Shown here: piece by piece, positions 49,382-58,454 of the stretch | Position numbering within the stretch: the first letter of the stretch is position 1 | How the letters are laid out: each line of letters opens with the position of its first letter | Assembly (NCBI GenBank): GCA_025934495.1 | Contig: JAICXY010000009.1 | Span: 1-59,284 of the forward strand | Length of the DNA stretch: 59,284 nt | DNA from: Candidatus Nitrosocosmicus sp. | GTDB lineage: Archaea > Thermoproteota > Nitrososphaeria > Nitrososphaerales > Nitrososphaeraceae | Reading direction: 5' to 3' | Position numbers and translations under genes: made by a program | Notes under the pieces: model-generated | The model's input: only the letters and a program-made list of their open reading frames with translations | Told to the model about the DNA's origin: nothing | Databases searched by the model: none

Positions 49382-49984
49382 ATGATATTGGAACAAACCA
49401 TATCAAATAAACACAAATATATTGATTTGGTGAGGAAATCTAGTAGAAATTTTAAATTTGTAAAGATGGTTGTTATAATGTTAATAACTGGCGTGGGATT
49501 AATATCTACCGTACCGATTTTGGCTTATGCACAACAACAACAACAACAAGCAACGAATTTTATTGCAAATCTTTCAGGCAAGGATGTTCAACCAACACCG
49601 GTAAATACTCCTGCAACAGGAACAGCTAAATTTCAGTTAAATCAGAACGGAACCATGTCTTATGAAGTGGATGCCAAGAATTTAGATAAAGTTATTGATG
49701 CTAGCATTGATTACAAGAATACCACAGAAGTAGTACCATTAGTCAATCCATATGCAACAGTACCTGCTGGGTTTAACCATTTTAAATCTATCTATCCTAC
49801 TGGACCGATTAATGGAAAATTAACCGATGGTGTTATTACTTCAGACAAACTAATGGCTAGCCTAACTGGAAAAAATGTTACAGATCTAGCAAATACTATG
49901 AAGGGTGGATCACTTTACGTGGTTATTCGTACACAACCCCATCAAGATGGTGAAATTGCAGGGCAAATAGTGCAATCCAAATAA
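49382..49984 (+). CDS. Secreted CHRD-domain protein
   Basis: This 200-residue protein has a signal segment at residues 28-50 (MVVIMLITGVGLISTVPIL, then AYAQQQQQQ, a likely cleavage site). One CHRD domain covers the rest: NFIANLSGKDVQPTPVNTPA, GTAKFQLNQNGTMSYEVDAK, ASIDYKNTTEVVPL, a long loop and LYVVIRTQPHQDGEIAGQIV. CHRD domains occur in chordin and in many bacterial and thaumarchaeal exported proteins, where their role is unknown. The N-terminal 27 residues before the hydrophobic stretch are longer than a usual signal peptide. Confidence 0.85.
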   Translation: MILEQTISNKHKYIDLVRKSSRNFKFVKMVVIMLITGVGLISTVPILAYAQQQQQQATNFIANLSGKDVQPTPVNTPATGTAKFQLNQNGTMSYEVDAKNLDKVIDASIDYKNTTEVVPLVNPYATVPAGFNHFKSIYPTGPINGKLTDGVITSDKLMASLTGKNVTDLANTMKGGSLYVVIRTQPHQDGEIAGQIVQSK

Positions 49985-50325
49985 TTTTTTGTAATGTAAT
50001 ATTTCTTTTATCCATCTCTTTTTTTTAAATTAAGAATTTATTCTGATTGTATTCCTACTATTTTTGAACACCGCAGGGAAGTGAAATCACCTGCTTTCTA
50101 TATGGATAGGCTCCATAGGTTGACACAAAGTTATAAACCTGGTATACCCTAAATTATTTCTCTTTACAATCGTTTATATTTTTGTAATTGTATTTTGATT
50201 TTGGTTCTCTTACATTTTTTCTATGTCGTATTTTTATACATATTACTATTTTCTCTTTTACATTATTTTTCTCTAACCGTCTTAAAAAAACTTTAATCTG
50301 GTGATTTTTCAAATTATTATCTGTT
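49985..50325. other. Intergenic holding a GC-richer structured patch
   Basis: About 340 bases between the CHRD gene and purP. The patch at 50069-50152 (listed as a possible ncRNA) stands out from AT-rich flanks. Confidence 0.5.
50069..50152 (+). ncRNA. Candidate structured RNA (GC-enriched, multiple hairpins)
   Basis: Counting bases gives about 44 % G+C over roughly 80 bases, against clearly lower G+C on both sides. Hairpins are visible: GCAGG..CCTGC enclosing GTGAAATCAC; TATGG..CCATA; GGTT..AACC; and the palindrome GGTATACC. It lacks box C/D or obvious H/ACA signals and is not a tRNA. In AT-rich archaea such GC islands often mark RNA genes. It could equally be a leader or terminator structure for the adjacent genes; the strand is uncertain. 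Confidence 0.4.
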
Positions 50326-51402
50326 ATGACTGCATCCTATATTGAAACAGAAAATAATCAAAACTCTGCTAATTCTAGATATATTATGACTTTAGGATCA
50401 CATTGTTCCTTACAGGTTTTAAAAGGGGCTAAAGATGAAGGATTTGAAACACTATTAATTTGTGAAGAAAAAAGACTTTCTCTGTACAAAAGGTTTAAAT
50501 TTATTGATAAACTTATTGTATTAGATAATTTCCAAAATCTCTTGGATGGTGATTTTCAAAAAAAATTAGTTGATGAATATAACCCTATATTGATACCTCA
50601 TGGAACATTAATTTCTTCTATACCTATGGATGACCTTGAAAAAATTAAAATACCAATTTTTGGTAACAAATGGATCTTACGATGGGAATCTGATAGATCG
50701 TTAAAACAACGTCTAATGAATGAATCTTTATTACCAGCTCCACAACAAATATTGTCTAAAAATGATATTGACGGATTATGTATTGTTAAATTACATGGAG
50801 CAGCTGGTGGTAAAGGTTATTTTTTAGTTACCGATAAAAAAAGTTTTGAAGAACAATCTCAAAAACTTGTAGAAGATGGTATTATTGATTCAGAAAATCA
50901 ACTTTTTATACAAAAATATGCTAATGGTGTTCCTGTTTATTTGCAATTTTTTTATTCTCCTATTGAAAATGAATTGGAGTTATTGGGTATTGATAGACGC
51001 TATGAAACGGATATTGATGCAATAGGTAGAATTCCAGCAAAAATTCAAATGTCTTCTGATTTACAACCCTCTTATACTGTAATAGGGAACATCCCTATAG
51101 TATTGAGAGAATCACTATTACCCGAAGTTTATTCTATGGGTGAAAGGTTTGTTAGTGCTGCCAGCAAACTTGTACCTCCTGGTATACCTGGGCCTTTTTG
51201 TATAGAGGGTGTTTATGATAACAACGCTAACTTTATTTCATTTGAATTCTCTGCCAGGATTGTAGCAGGCACCAATCTATATGTTTCTGGTTCACCGTAT
51301 TCAGACTTGCTATATAATACTCCTGTAAGTATGGGTCGGAGAATCGCCATGGAGGTAAAGAAGGCTATAAACTTGTCTAAACTTGGATTAATTTTAACAT
51401 GA
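50326..51402 (+). CDS. purP: FAICAR synthetase, formate-dependent
   Basis: This 358-residue ATP-grasp enzyme matches archaeal PurP, which formylates AICAR with formate and ATP in purine synthesis. It has TLGSHCSLQVLKGAKDEGFE, PHGTLISSIPMDDLE, FGNKWILRWESDRSLKQRLM, VKLHGAAGGKGYFLV (ATP loop), GPFCIEGVY and FEFSARIVAGTN, then a C-terminal GSPYSDLLYN. A small paralogue family exists in archaea, so a related ligase activity is an alternative. Normal length. Confidence 0.92.
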   Translation: MTASYIETENNQNSANSRYIMTLGSHCSLQVLKGAKDEGFETLLICEEKRLSLYKRFKFIDKLIVLDNFQNLLDGDFQKKLVDEYNPILIPHGTLISSIPMDDLEKIKIPIFGNKWILRWESDRSLKQRLMNESLLPAPQQILSKNDIDGLCIVKLHGAAGGKGYFLVTDKKSFEEQSQKLVEDGIIDSENQLFIQKYANGVPVYLQFFYSPIENELELLGIDRRYETDIDAIGRIPAKIQMSSDLQPSYTVIGNIPIVLRESLLPEVYSMGERFVSAASKLVPPGIPGPFCIEGVYDNNANFISFEFSARIVAGTNLYVSGSPYSDLLYNTPVSMGRRIAMEVKKAINLSKLGLILT

Positions 51403-51730
51403 TTATATTGTTAATAATATAACTGCTTTATTGCATTTACAAAAGCAGTTATATTTATACAGAATTTTTATATCTGGTAGATTACGATGATTTTCATGAG
51501 GATTTAATACTGAAACATTAATTAAAATGATTTACAATAATCATACAAAAATGCAGATGTGATAAATTAGTTTATTAGTAAATCAAAATATTTCTTGTTA
51601 TCCTGATGTTTCTTTCTTGGTTGTGGAATCAATCGTATGTTGACTTAAAGTAAGTATATTAAATTATAGTTTTTTTAACTTGGCTTTGGTTGAATTTTGT
51701 TCACTCAAAGACATAAATTCAAAAAAGAGA
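51403..51730. other. Intergenic, nothing recognised
   Basis: About 330 AT-rich bases between convergent genes. No repeat or ORF was recognised. Confidence 0.4.
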
Positions 51731-52276
51731 TCACTTTTTCTTTCTGATGACAGTTTTGCCTTTATCTGATGGAATGATTTTCATCTTTCCGCCCGAAAAT
51801 CTTCTATCAAACTGTTTTCCCTCAAATAATCTGTCAAGGAAAATGGCTAATGCTGCTATTTCTGAGTGGGGCTGATTTCCTATGGATATATTGTAGTCAG
51901 ATAAAAAATAAATCTCCTTTGGGACCTTTTCAGCTCCTATTATCACTAGTATTTTTTGTCCTATTATTTTAATTTCATCAATTACTTCATTAATTTGAAG
52001 TCCATACATAGTCAAATGGATTATTTTACCTTGTTTTTCTTTCCATTCTTTAATTAGCTTTTTCCAATTATCGATTATCTCTAGTTTAAACTCATTTAAT
52101 CCCCCCCATGAATCATTAACCTTATTGATTGTATTTTTTATTTCCTCATCTACATCGGTCATGTACATAGTATTACATCCAAAAGCTCTGGATACAAGTA
52201 TTGCATGGGTTGTTGTTCTATCGTCTCTCACGAGCCTATGGCCTATTCTAAGGACAGCAACCTCTCTGTTTAACAA
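51731..52276 (-). CDS. trm56: tRNA (cytidine-56) 2'-O-methyltransferase aTrm56
   Basis: This 181-residue SPOUT methyltransferase modifies C56 in the T-loop of archaeal tRNAs. Markers: VLRIGHRLVRDDRTTTHAIL at the start, VSRAFGC, LTMYGLQINEVIDEIK, VIIGAEKVPKEIYFLSDYNI (SAM knot) and QPHSEIAALAIFLDRLFEGK. A basic C-terminal tail ends in RKKK. Length and motifs are normal. It lies 38 bases after the MBF1 gene, a probable two-gene operon. Confidence 0.95.
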   Translation of the reverse strand: MLNREVAVLRIGHRLVRDDRTTTHAILVSRAFGCNTMYMTDVDEEIKNTINKVNDSWGGLNEFKLEIIDNWKKLIKEWKEKQGKIIHLTMYGLQINEVIDEIKIIGQKILVIIGAEKVPKEIYFLSDYNISIGNQPHSEIAALAIFLDRLFEGKQFDRRFSGGKMKIIPSDKGKTVIRKKK

Positions 52277-52314
52277 TTTTTAATATATTCAAGTAGAAGA
52301 TATCGACATATCTT

Positions 52315-52833
52315 TTACTGTTCTGTAGATTCTTCGTTTGGATTTATATATAATTTTATTCCCAAAAAATTTTCCAGTTTTTTTGATAAAATTTCATCAG
52401 GTTTTATTGTACCTGTTTCAACTTTTTTTAACAGAGTTACCTTTTCATTTATTTTCTGTCCCAGTTGATCATGTGTTATGCCTTTTTTATTTCTAGCATC
52501 TCTAATAACTTTTGGAAATTCTGGATCCAAAATCATTTCATCAGTTAAATTTATTTTTTTAAGTGGTGGGGGTTTATTTCTTGGCATTGGTTTTATTCTA
52601 GTAGAAAATGGACTTTGTTTTGTTGATGTTGATGTTGATGAAGTAGAATAGTGTGAAGCTGGTTTTCCAATAATTCTTGTATTTTTCCCATGAATGGTTC
52701 TAAAGTTACTATTGGATTCTATTGGTTTACCCCTTTTTGAGCATGATATACAAACATTAAAAACCGAATTTTCTATCATTACTTTTTTTTTATCATCTGT
52801 TTGCTTTCCACATAATTCACAAAAAGAAACCAT
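52315..52833 (-). CDS. mbf1: Multiprotein bridging factor 1 (MBF1-like)
   Basis: This 172-residue protein has an N-terminal zinc ribbon (CELCG, CISC), a low-complexity Ser/Thr/Pro/Lys linker (about 60-90) and a C-terminal Cro-type helix-turn-helix (ITHDQLGQKINEKVTLLKKV). Archaeal MBF1 has the same layout and binds the ribosome and transcription complexes. It leads the pair with aTrm56. Confidence 0.93.
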   Translation of the reverse strand: MVSFCELCGKQTDDKKKVMIENSVFNVCISCSKRGKPIESNSNFRTIHGKNTRIIGKPASHYSTSSTSTSTKQSPFSTRIKPMPRNKPPPLKKINLTDEMILDPEFPKVIRDARNKKGITHDQLGQKINEKVTLLKKVETGTIKPDEILSKKLENFLGIKLYINPNEESTEQ

Positions 52834-52960
52834 GTTTCTTTAATTAAATAGTAATTTATTAGTATTTATTATTTTTAATAATTATTTAATTATCTCAAAG
52901 TAAAAGAGTGTATTTATAATACTTATAACTTTTATAATTGCTTTTATAATTAAATGATCT

Positions 52961-53467
52961 TTGAAGAAACTGTTAGTAGATCCATACCTAAAAATATCTT
53001 CGCATATTAATTTTCTTTTTGGTAAAGAAATAAGCTCTGTTTTGCCGAAAGATGTAGAAATTGAATATTCTAGAAAAACTGGACGAATAAAGAATTTTGG
53101 TTTAAATGGAAATTTGATTGGAACTTTTAGGACCGATGGTGGAATTGCATTGACAATTTATGGAGCTGAGCTTTTCTTGAAAAATGAAAATTTCATTTTC
53201 AATTGCATAACGCCTATTGAGGATGCTATTCCATTTGTTTCCGAAGGTCGATCTTTATTTGTTAAACATGTATTAACCTGTGGAACTAATGTTAAAACTG
53301 GATCAGATGTAGCAATTATAGACGCAAAGCAGAATATTTTGGCGGTGGGGCGGTCATTATTACCTTTTTCATATTATCAAGATAAAATCGATGAGATCTC
53401 TGCTAGATCTCTTCTAAGAGGCGTTGGAGTTAAAATTAGAGAAGGAATAAAAAGTAGAAGTACATAG
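52961..53467 (+). CDS. PUA-domain RNA-binding protein
   Basis: This 168-residue protein has an N-terminal pre-PUA segment and a PUA domain at about 75-155 (IPFVSEGRSLFVKHVLTCGT, then VKTGSDVAIIDAKQNILAVG). It belongs to the stand-alone archaeal PUA group related to archaeosine-transglycosylase C-termini and the MCT-1/Tma20 family. It may bind tRNA or the ribosome. The TTG start (52961) is forced: the ATG at 52954 is in another frame. It is followed 8 bases later by nac. Confidence 0.85.
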   Translation: MKKLLVDPYLKISSHINFLFGKEISSVLPKDVEIEYSRKTGRIKNFGLNGNLIGTFRTDGGIALTIYGAELFLKNENFIFNCITPIEDAIPFVSEGRSLFVKHVLTCGTNVKTGSDVAIIDAKQNILAVGRSLLPFSYYQDKIDEISARSLLRGVGVKIREGIKSRST

Positions 53468-53475
53468 AGAATTCT

Positions 53476-53814
53476 ATGATGCGATCAGGCAATAGAGATA
53501 TGCGAAGAATGCTCGACCGAATGGGTCTGGACATGAAAGATTTAAGCTCGGTCGAAGAAGTTATTATAAGAACTGATACTAAAGAAATATTTTTGAAAAA
53601 ACCACAAGTTGTTGAAATGAAAGGAAAGGATAGCACTATATTTCAAGTTGTTGCTACCGAAATTGAAGAAAGTAATAGATCTGTACCATCATTTAAAGAT
53701 GAGGATGTTATTTTGGTCATGCAACAGGCTAATGTATCTAAAGAAAAAGCTATTGTTGCATTAACAGAAACCAAAGGTGATATAGCACAGGCTATATTGA
53801 ATTTGACGGTCTAA
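53476..53814 (+). CDS. nac: Nascent polypeptide-associated complex (NAC) protein
   Basis: This 112-residue chaperone-like factor sits at the ribosome exit tunnel. It has the basic ribosome-binding N-terminus (RDMRRMLDRMGLDMKDL), the NAC beta-barrel (EEVIIRTDTKEIFLKKPQVV) and a C-terminal UBA domain (DEDVILVMQQANVSKEKAIV, ALTETKGDIAQAIL). Archaeal NAC forms homodimers. It follows the PUA gene by 8 bases, a translation-linked operon. Confidence 0.95.
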   Translation: MMRSGNRDMRRMLDRMGLDMKDLSSVEEVIIRTDTKEIFLKKPQVVEMKGKDSTIFQVVATEIEESNRSVPSFKDEDVILVMQQANVSKEKAIVALTETKGDIAQAILNLTV

Positions 53815-54061
53815 TAATGTTCGATGAATATCTACCTTGGAAAAGATGGATACAAAAATTTTATTTATACTAAAGGGGCATTAAATATTTTCATTTGACT
53901 CCATGGAAAAATCATGAACTAGGCTTAAATTTAATTAAATGATAAAAACTATGATTGATATATTTTCTTATATTTACTCTGATAGTATAAAGATATTTTG
54001 TATTTTTCCATAATATTTAAATGTCTTGCATTGCTGCTTTAATTCAGATTTAACAATAAAT

Positions 54062-54706
54062 ATGCTCAACCTAGTAAGTTGTCCACCCGTTATTGTTGCA
54101 ACACTTTCAGGGCGCTCGTATTATAAAATCACAAGTGCTCTAAAAGCCCTTGATTTAAGTTTTCTATCTCTTTCTCCTGAGGAAGCAGCGTTATGTAATG
54201 CAAAAATAATAATTACTACCTTAAATGAATCAAAAATTGTAAAAAGAAATGATGTTTTCCTAGATACAGAATTGGAAAAATCTCCGCTTTCTGTTAAGGC
54301 AAAAATATTGCAAAATTTTATGAGTTCTTGTTGCTATTCTAACGATCAGTTGATTGTAGGCATTGATCCTGGAAAAAGAATTGGCATATCTATTTTATAT
54401 TATAATTTCGAATTGGATAAAATAATTGTATTATCTGTACAATCTGCTATTGAAAAAATATCTGTAATTTTATCTGCCATTGACTCTCAAAAAAAAATTG
54501 TTAGAATAGGTGATGGTAGTTTAACTTTATCCTATCATATTGCTAATGTTTTAAAAAAATATTTTAAAGATGAAGTGATAGTTGAAATTGTTGATGAATC
54601 TGGTACATCTATTAGACAAGGAACTGAGATAAATCGACGAGGAATACGGGATATAAGCTCGGCAAGAAAAATAGCATTTAGAAATGGCCGTATATATGAA
54701 AGATAG
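54062..54706 (+). CDS. RNase H-fold (RuvC/YqgF-like) archaeal protein
   Basis: From ATG 54062 it encodes 214 residues. The N-terminal 90 residues form an alpha/beta unit (PPVIVATLSGRSYYKITSAL). Then comes VGIDPGKRIGISILYY, a typical first beta-hairpin of RNase H-fold proteins with an acidic residue (DPG), followed by VRIGDGSLTLSYHIANVL and IVDESGTSIR. This is the scaffold of RuvC and YqgF/Holliday-type nucleases, but the active set is incomplete from sequence alone. A nucleic-acid role is plausible. No specific family name can be given. Confidence 0.7.
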   Translation: MLNLVSCPPVIVATLSGRSYYKITSALKALDLSFLSLSPEEAALCNAKIIITTLNESKIVKRNDVFLDTELEKSPLSVKAKILQNFMSSCCYSNDQLIVGIDPGKRIGISILYYNFELDKIIVLSVQSAIEKISVILSAIDSQKKIVRIGDGSLTLSYHIANVLKKYFKDEVIVEIVDESGTSIRQGTEINRRGIRDISSARKIAFRNGRIYER

Positions 54707-54789
54707 TTTATATGATGTTATTTAATTTTTATTTTTGAATAAAAGATAAAATTATATTAATTGATGATGGATTAATTTTTTATTCTTAT

Positions 54790-54864
54790 GCGAAGTTGGC
54801 CCAGCCTGGTTAAGGTACGAGCTTCCCAAGCTCGGGATCGCGGGTTCAAATCCCGCACTTCGCA
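54790..54864 (+). tRNA. tRNA-Gly (anticodon CCC)
   Basis: A complete cloverleaf: acceptor GCGAAGT/ACTTCGC with discriminator A; anticodon arm CGAGC-TTCCCAA-GCTCG with anticodon CCC, reading GGG (Gly); T arm GCGGG-TTCAAAT-CCCGC. No intron, and no encoded CCA directly after the discriminator. A decayed relative lies at 56432-56500. Confidence 0.95.
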
Positions 54865-55166
54865 TTTTAATATATTTGAGTTGTACAATAAGAATAAACT
54901 TGTAGATAAGAGAAATACATTTTGTCTATTGTTGCAACTATCACAAAATGGCCATATTAAAGTTGGAAATGGATAAAAAAATCATTTTATTTTAATATTA
55001 TCGCCTTAATACTATTGTCTTTAATTATATAATTCAAATTATATGTTATATCCAAAAGACTGTACACCATATCTATATAGTACTGGAATCGGGACCCAAA
55101 TATCCAGTTGTAGATCAACATGCAAAGATATAGTTATGATTTAGATGACCCTGATATGTGCATAAT
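54865..55166. other. Non-coding downstream of tRNA-Gly
   Basis: About 300 AT-rich bases between tRNA-Gly and the GNAT gene; nothing was recognised. It could be the left part of a tRNA-flanked island. Confidence 0.4.
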
Positions 55167-56039
55167 TTAGTATGCCAAAGATGGAAGAAAAGGTATCAAT
55201 GGTTCTTGGTAAGGACCAATAGTCATAAGATTTGCAGGCCAGCCGATTTGAAAGCCATTTTCGAGCAACCAATTGATTATCTCGCGGTTCCGAGCAGGTA
55301 CAAAGAAACCAGGACCAGGGATTACAGACGCATTAGCAATCAGTGCCTTCAGATCCTCATTTGATTTTGCAACTGCGTGACCAAATATACCTATTCCTGC
55401 TGAGTAACCTGTAATAATGCCTTCTCTTTCTATCAATGCAGCTACGCCTTGGTCCTTGGCCAGACGCAATTCCATTTCCCTTGAAAAACCGTAGGTTAAT
55501 TTACAAAGATCGTTGCATCTACTAACATCACTATCATCGTGAAGCATGTGAACATCGTCACTGCTTGTATTAATCCTATCTTTTAGTGGTTGACCTTGCA
55601 TCAAAAATAAAGGTTCTCGAAGGGTGAAGCCAGACTTTGTATATAATACGAATGAACGAATGTGACTTGGCGATTGCACTAATCTAATCTGGTCATGGTT
55701 TTGTTTTCTAGCCTGAGATAGAACAGCATCCATCAATATTCTGCCCACACCTCTTCCTTCTGCTGAAGGATGGACTGTAAGTGGACCTATCACTGCTACA
55801 GGCGAAGGCGGAAATTTATGAAGGAATACGCTTCCTAATGTCTTGCCTTGTCGCTCTGCTAGAATACCCCATGAATTTGGATTTCCAAGAAGCCTTCTAA
55901 TAAGATCTATGCCAAATTCTTCAGAAGGTTGTTCGGGAGGATAACCGTGAGCGGAAGAAATGGTTTTGTGTGCCTCGTATCCAATCTTACCACAGATCTC
56001 TATATCATTCTGCTCAATGGGTCGAATTATTGCACTCAT
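55167..56039 (-). CDS. GNAT acetyltransferase with C-terminal extension
   Basis: This 290-residue protein has an N-terminal GNAT fold: IGPLTVHPSAEGRGVGRILM contains the acetyl-CoA pyrophosphate loop (R/QxxGxG type), followed by VLYTKSGFTLREPLFLMQG. A second half (about 170-285) may be a degenerate second GNAT unit (FSREMELRLAKDQGVAALIE, GPGFFVPARNREIINWLLEN). Substrate unknown. Its codons are visibly richer in G and C than neighbouring genes, and it lies between tRNA-Gly and a decayed tRNA-Gly copy, which suggests recent lateral acquisition. Confidence 0.87.
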   Translation of the reverse strand: MSAIIRPIEQNDIEICGKIGYEAHKTISSAHGYPPEQPSEEFGIDLIRRLLGNPNSWGILAERQGKTLGSVFLHKFPPSPVAVIGPLTVHPSAEGRGVGRILMDAVLSQARKQNHDQIRLVQSPSHIRSFVLYTKSGFTLREPLFLMQGQPLKDRINTSSDDVHMLHDDSDVSRCNDLCKLTYGFSREMELRLAKDQGVAALIEREGIITGYSAGIGIFGHAVAKSNEDLKALIANASVIPGPGFFVPARNREIINWLLENGFQIGWPANLMTIGPYQEPLIPFLPSLAY

Positions 56040-56431
56040 TTATAAATTGCAGAGTTATTTCTGTAAAAAGTTTACTATTAAATTAAATTAGTATGGTATA
56101 ATTGTAGTATTTACCCAATTAATTTACACAATTATTTATGGATATCTTTGTAACTGTAAGATATATTAAAATACTTATCCTCCTCCTTGTTTTCTTTTAT
56201 TATCCTCGCCTGGTAATAGTATCCATTACTGTATAAAATATGATGTTTATTGATTCTATAATATTGTAGCAGAGAAATAATGCAATAACCTTGTCAAGTT
56301 CTATGATTATTGTTATATGGGCGGATAGTCTTATTTGTTCCATGGACTCTGAATACTTTACATTTGGAGACAGGTGATTGCAAAATATATAAATTTATTC
56401 TATTGTATACCATAAGCCGACTTGTCTAATC
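56040..56431. other. Non-coding upstream of the GNAT gene
   Basis: About 390 bases with no ORF recognised. The GNAT promoter must be near its left end. Confidence 0.35.
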
Positions 56432-56500
56432 GTGAGGATGCAATCCTATTCACAGTATAACTCTCCCTAAGGTTTGCAGGTTCAAATCCCATACCTCGCA
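56432..56500 (+). pseudogene. Decayed tRNA-Gly(CCC)-like copy
   Basis: Sixty-nine bases keep a 6-bp acceptor stem (GTGAGG with CCTCGC, one G-T pair), discriminator A, a CCC in the anticodon loop (CTCCCTA) and a T-loop (GGTTCAAATCCC) identical to that of tRNA-Gly at 54790. The D arm is broken and the T and anticodon stems are mismatched. It is a pseudo-tRNA or the far attachment-site copy of an element that integrated in tRNA-Gly. Confidence 0.65.
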
Positions 56501-56650
56501 TTTGTTCTCTTAAATGATTGTTCTAGTTATTTGTTATTATGTATACCATGGAATGCATTAAGACCCTGTTAACTTGGAAAAATCTATATCTTTAAAACAA
56601 CCATATATTATATGAAATTAGAAATAGAACACCTTCACAAATTATAGGTT

Positions 56651-57207
56651 ATGGGATGTATTTGTACTTTTTAGGTTTATCATTTGGAAATGCTGCAAAG
56701 CATTATCTTTCTTAAAAATAGTAAAAATAAGCCAGTTAGTCTGGAACTGAATACAAAAGTACAGGCCAAAGAGATTTCAAAAGAAAAGGAAAATCAAAGA
56801 ATACATAATTGATGAAACTATGATAAAAGTAGGTTCTGAACTAACATGGCTTTGGGTTATTATCGAATCATTAAATAAACATATCCTTTTCTTTCACATA
56901 TTCAAAGAGTGAAACATGTTTGTAGTCGAACTATTTTTGTCAATGGCAGTACAAAAATATGGCCAGTATCCAGTTTCACAGATGTTGTACTTGGGATCCA
57001 CAAGCGTGTAGATTCTTGAAACTAACGTATCACCTTCATTCTCATTATGAGAAAAGTATTATTGAAATAACAATGCAATATATAAAAGATAGAACTGAAA
57101 TCTTTGATGATTATTTTCCTTGTAAAAAGAACAAGTGTAAATTAAACCATGTTAAACAATGGCTCAAGTTGTTTGTTTATCCACATAGTAAAGAAATAAT
57201 TTCTTAA
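56651..57207 (+). pseudogene. Decayed IS6/IS240-like transposase
   Basis: Plus-strand fragments in shifting frames read LYFLGLSFGNAAKHYLS, then KEYIIDETMIKVGSELTWLW (first catalytic Asp), VIIESLNKHILFFHIFKE, NMFVVELFLSMAVQKYGQYP and VSTDVV or DPQACRFLKLTYHLHSHYEK, and finally SIIEITMQYIKDRTEIFDDY with the C-terminal Glu region. This is the order of an IS6/IS240-type DDE transposase. Several stops and frameshifts kill it. Its right end abuts the IS630-like element. Confidence 0.8.
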
Positions 57208-57208
57208 G

Positions 57209-58350
57209 TTAACAGTTATGTAAACACATGGATGCTTTCTCTTGTAAACTAATACTGCTTGTTTTGCCTCCATGTTTTTTGTTATAGTTGTATGCCCAAT
57301 CTAATATGGCTTTACCAATATCTTGTTCATTTAAAAATATGGGATTGTTTATAGCTGCATGTGCCTGCATCCAATATAACCATCTGACTTCAATCAGGTT
57401 TAGTTCCGGTGATCTGGTTGTTGGAAGAAATACTAACTGTATTCTTGGATGATGCCTGGCTAGAGTTTCTTTTACCTTATTTGATATGTGTATCGATACG
57501 TTATCAACTATCAAAAATATCTGTTTTACACTGAAATCATATTTTGATCTACTCCTTTTATGAAATCAAGGAGCTGCTGCTGTCCTGTCTTTTGTTTATA
57601 GGAGTGTATCAATATCTGTGATTATCAGTATGATCATAAACACCATCAAATACATTTAGAATGCCTTTTATCTTTTGTTGAGCCTTGGATACCTTTGACT
57701 GTACAAGGACCATGAGGTCCCACCATATGTTTTTACTACTACATCTCCCTCCTTCTCATCTTCGTAAAGAAGGACTGAATCAACAGGTAACTTATTGTAT
57801 CTTAGTTCTTCAATACGTTTTTTTTTCAAATGGTATTCTGGATCTGTGCTGTTTCCAGGAGTAATCTTTGATTGCCTTGTCTGTACCTTATTCCATGTTT
57901 TAAAAATATATTTCTAATCTCTGTATGACTTATGGACTACAAGATTCAGTTCCTTATTGGAGATATATGTATCCTCAAGCAAGAACACGAGGTAATGACC
58001 ATGTTGAGAAGGGTAGTTCATATTGGTTGGTCTCTTGGGTTTTTGGTGGCGATCTCCGCTCTATCTTTTTCTCAATCTTGTCTGTTATCCTGAGTGGTTT
58101 GTGTGCAGGTGTTTTCTGGATATGATACCTTCAATGCCTTTCTCATTGTATCAATGTATCCACTTTCTTATGTTAACATCATATGGTGATTGGTTGCCAT
58201 CATCCTTATTTCGGGAACTGTATATCCTTTATCTTTAATCAGGAGAATCTTTGCCCTATAACTGGATTCTTCATCATCCTGTTCTATCATATCATAAAAT
58301 GTTTCTTTGATCATCATCGGTAATCTGCTTGAGGAAAGTATTATCCTCAT
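57209..58350 (-). pseudogene. IS630-family transposase pseudogene
   Basis: The N-terminal HTH part (YRAKILLIKDKGYTVPEIRM) is at 58168-58350. The middle reads DPEYHLKKKRIEELRYNKLP and SVLLYEDEKEGDVVVKTYGG (first Asp region), KQIFLIVDNVSIHISNKVKE (second Asp), then FLPTTRSPELNLIEVRW (catalytic Glu) and a stop inside the left inverted repeat. Frames change at several places and stops interrupt the region 57540-58160, so it is inactive. Confidence 0.85.
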
Positions 58351-58454
58351 AATGATGGTAATATTTTAAGGGTTAGCTAAAGATGTTGTAATGGTGTATC
58401 TAAACAAGCAGTATTAGTTTACAAGAGAAAGCATCCATGTGTTTACACAACTAT
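57212..58454 (-). mobile_element. Decayed IS630-like insertion sequence
   Basis: Long inverted repeats bound about 1.24 kb: 57212-57265 and 58403-58454 are near-exact inverse copies (core TGTAAACACATGGATGCTTT). TTAA lies at each end, consistent with the TA target duplication of IS630/Tc1 elements. The transposase inside is on the minus strand and broken. The high identity of its ends over some 50 bases suggests late arrival. Confidence 0.85.

Noticed and set aside
49151-49396. 81-codon frame antisense to the start of the CHRD gene
   Set aside because: Overlaps the CHRD start and its TATA box; composition (Phe, Leu, Lys) is typical of random AT-rich frames.
54788-54976. 62-codon frame over the tRNA-Gly gene
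   Set aside because: The cloverleaf accounts fully for this sequence; the frame is incidental.
57925-58238. Two plus-strand frames of 66-71 codons
   Set aside because: They lie antisense to the IS630-like transposase remnant, whose minus-strand motifs explain the sequence.
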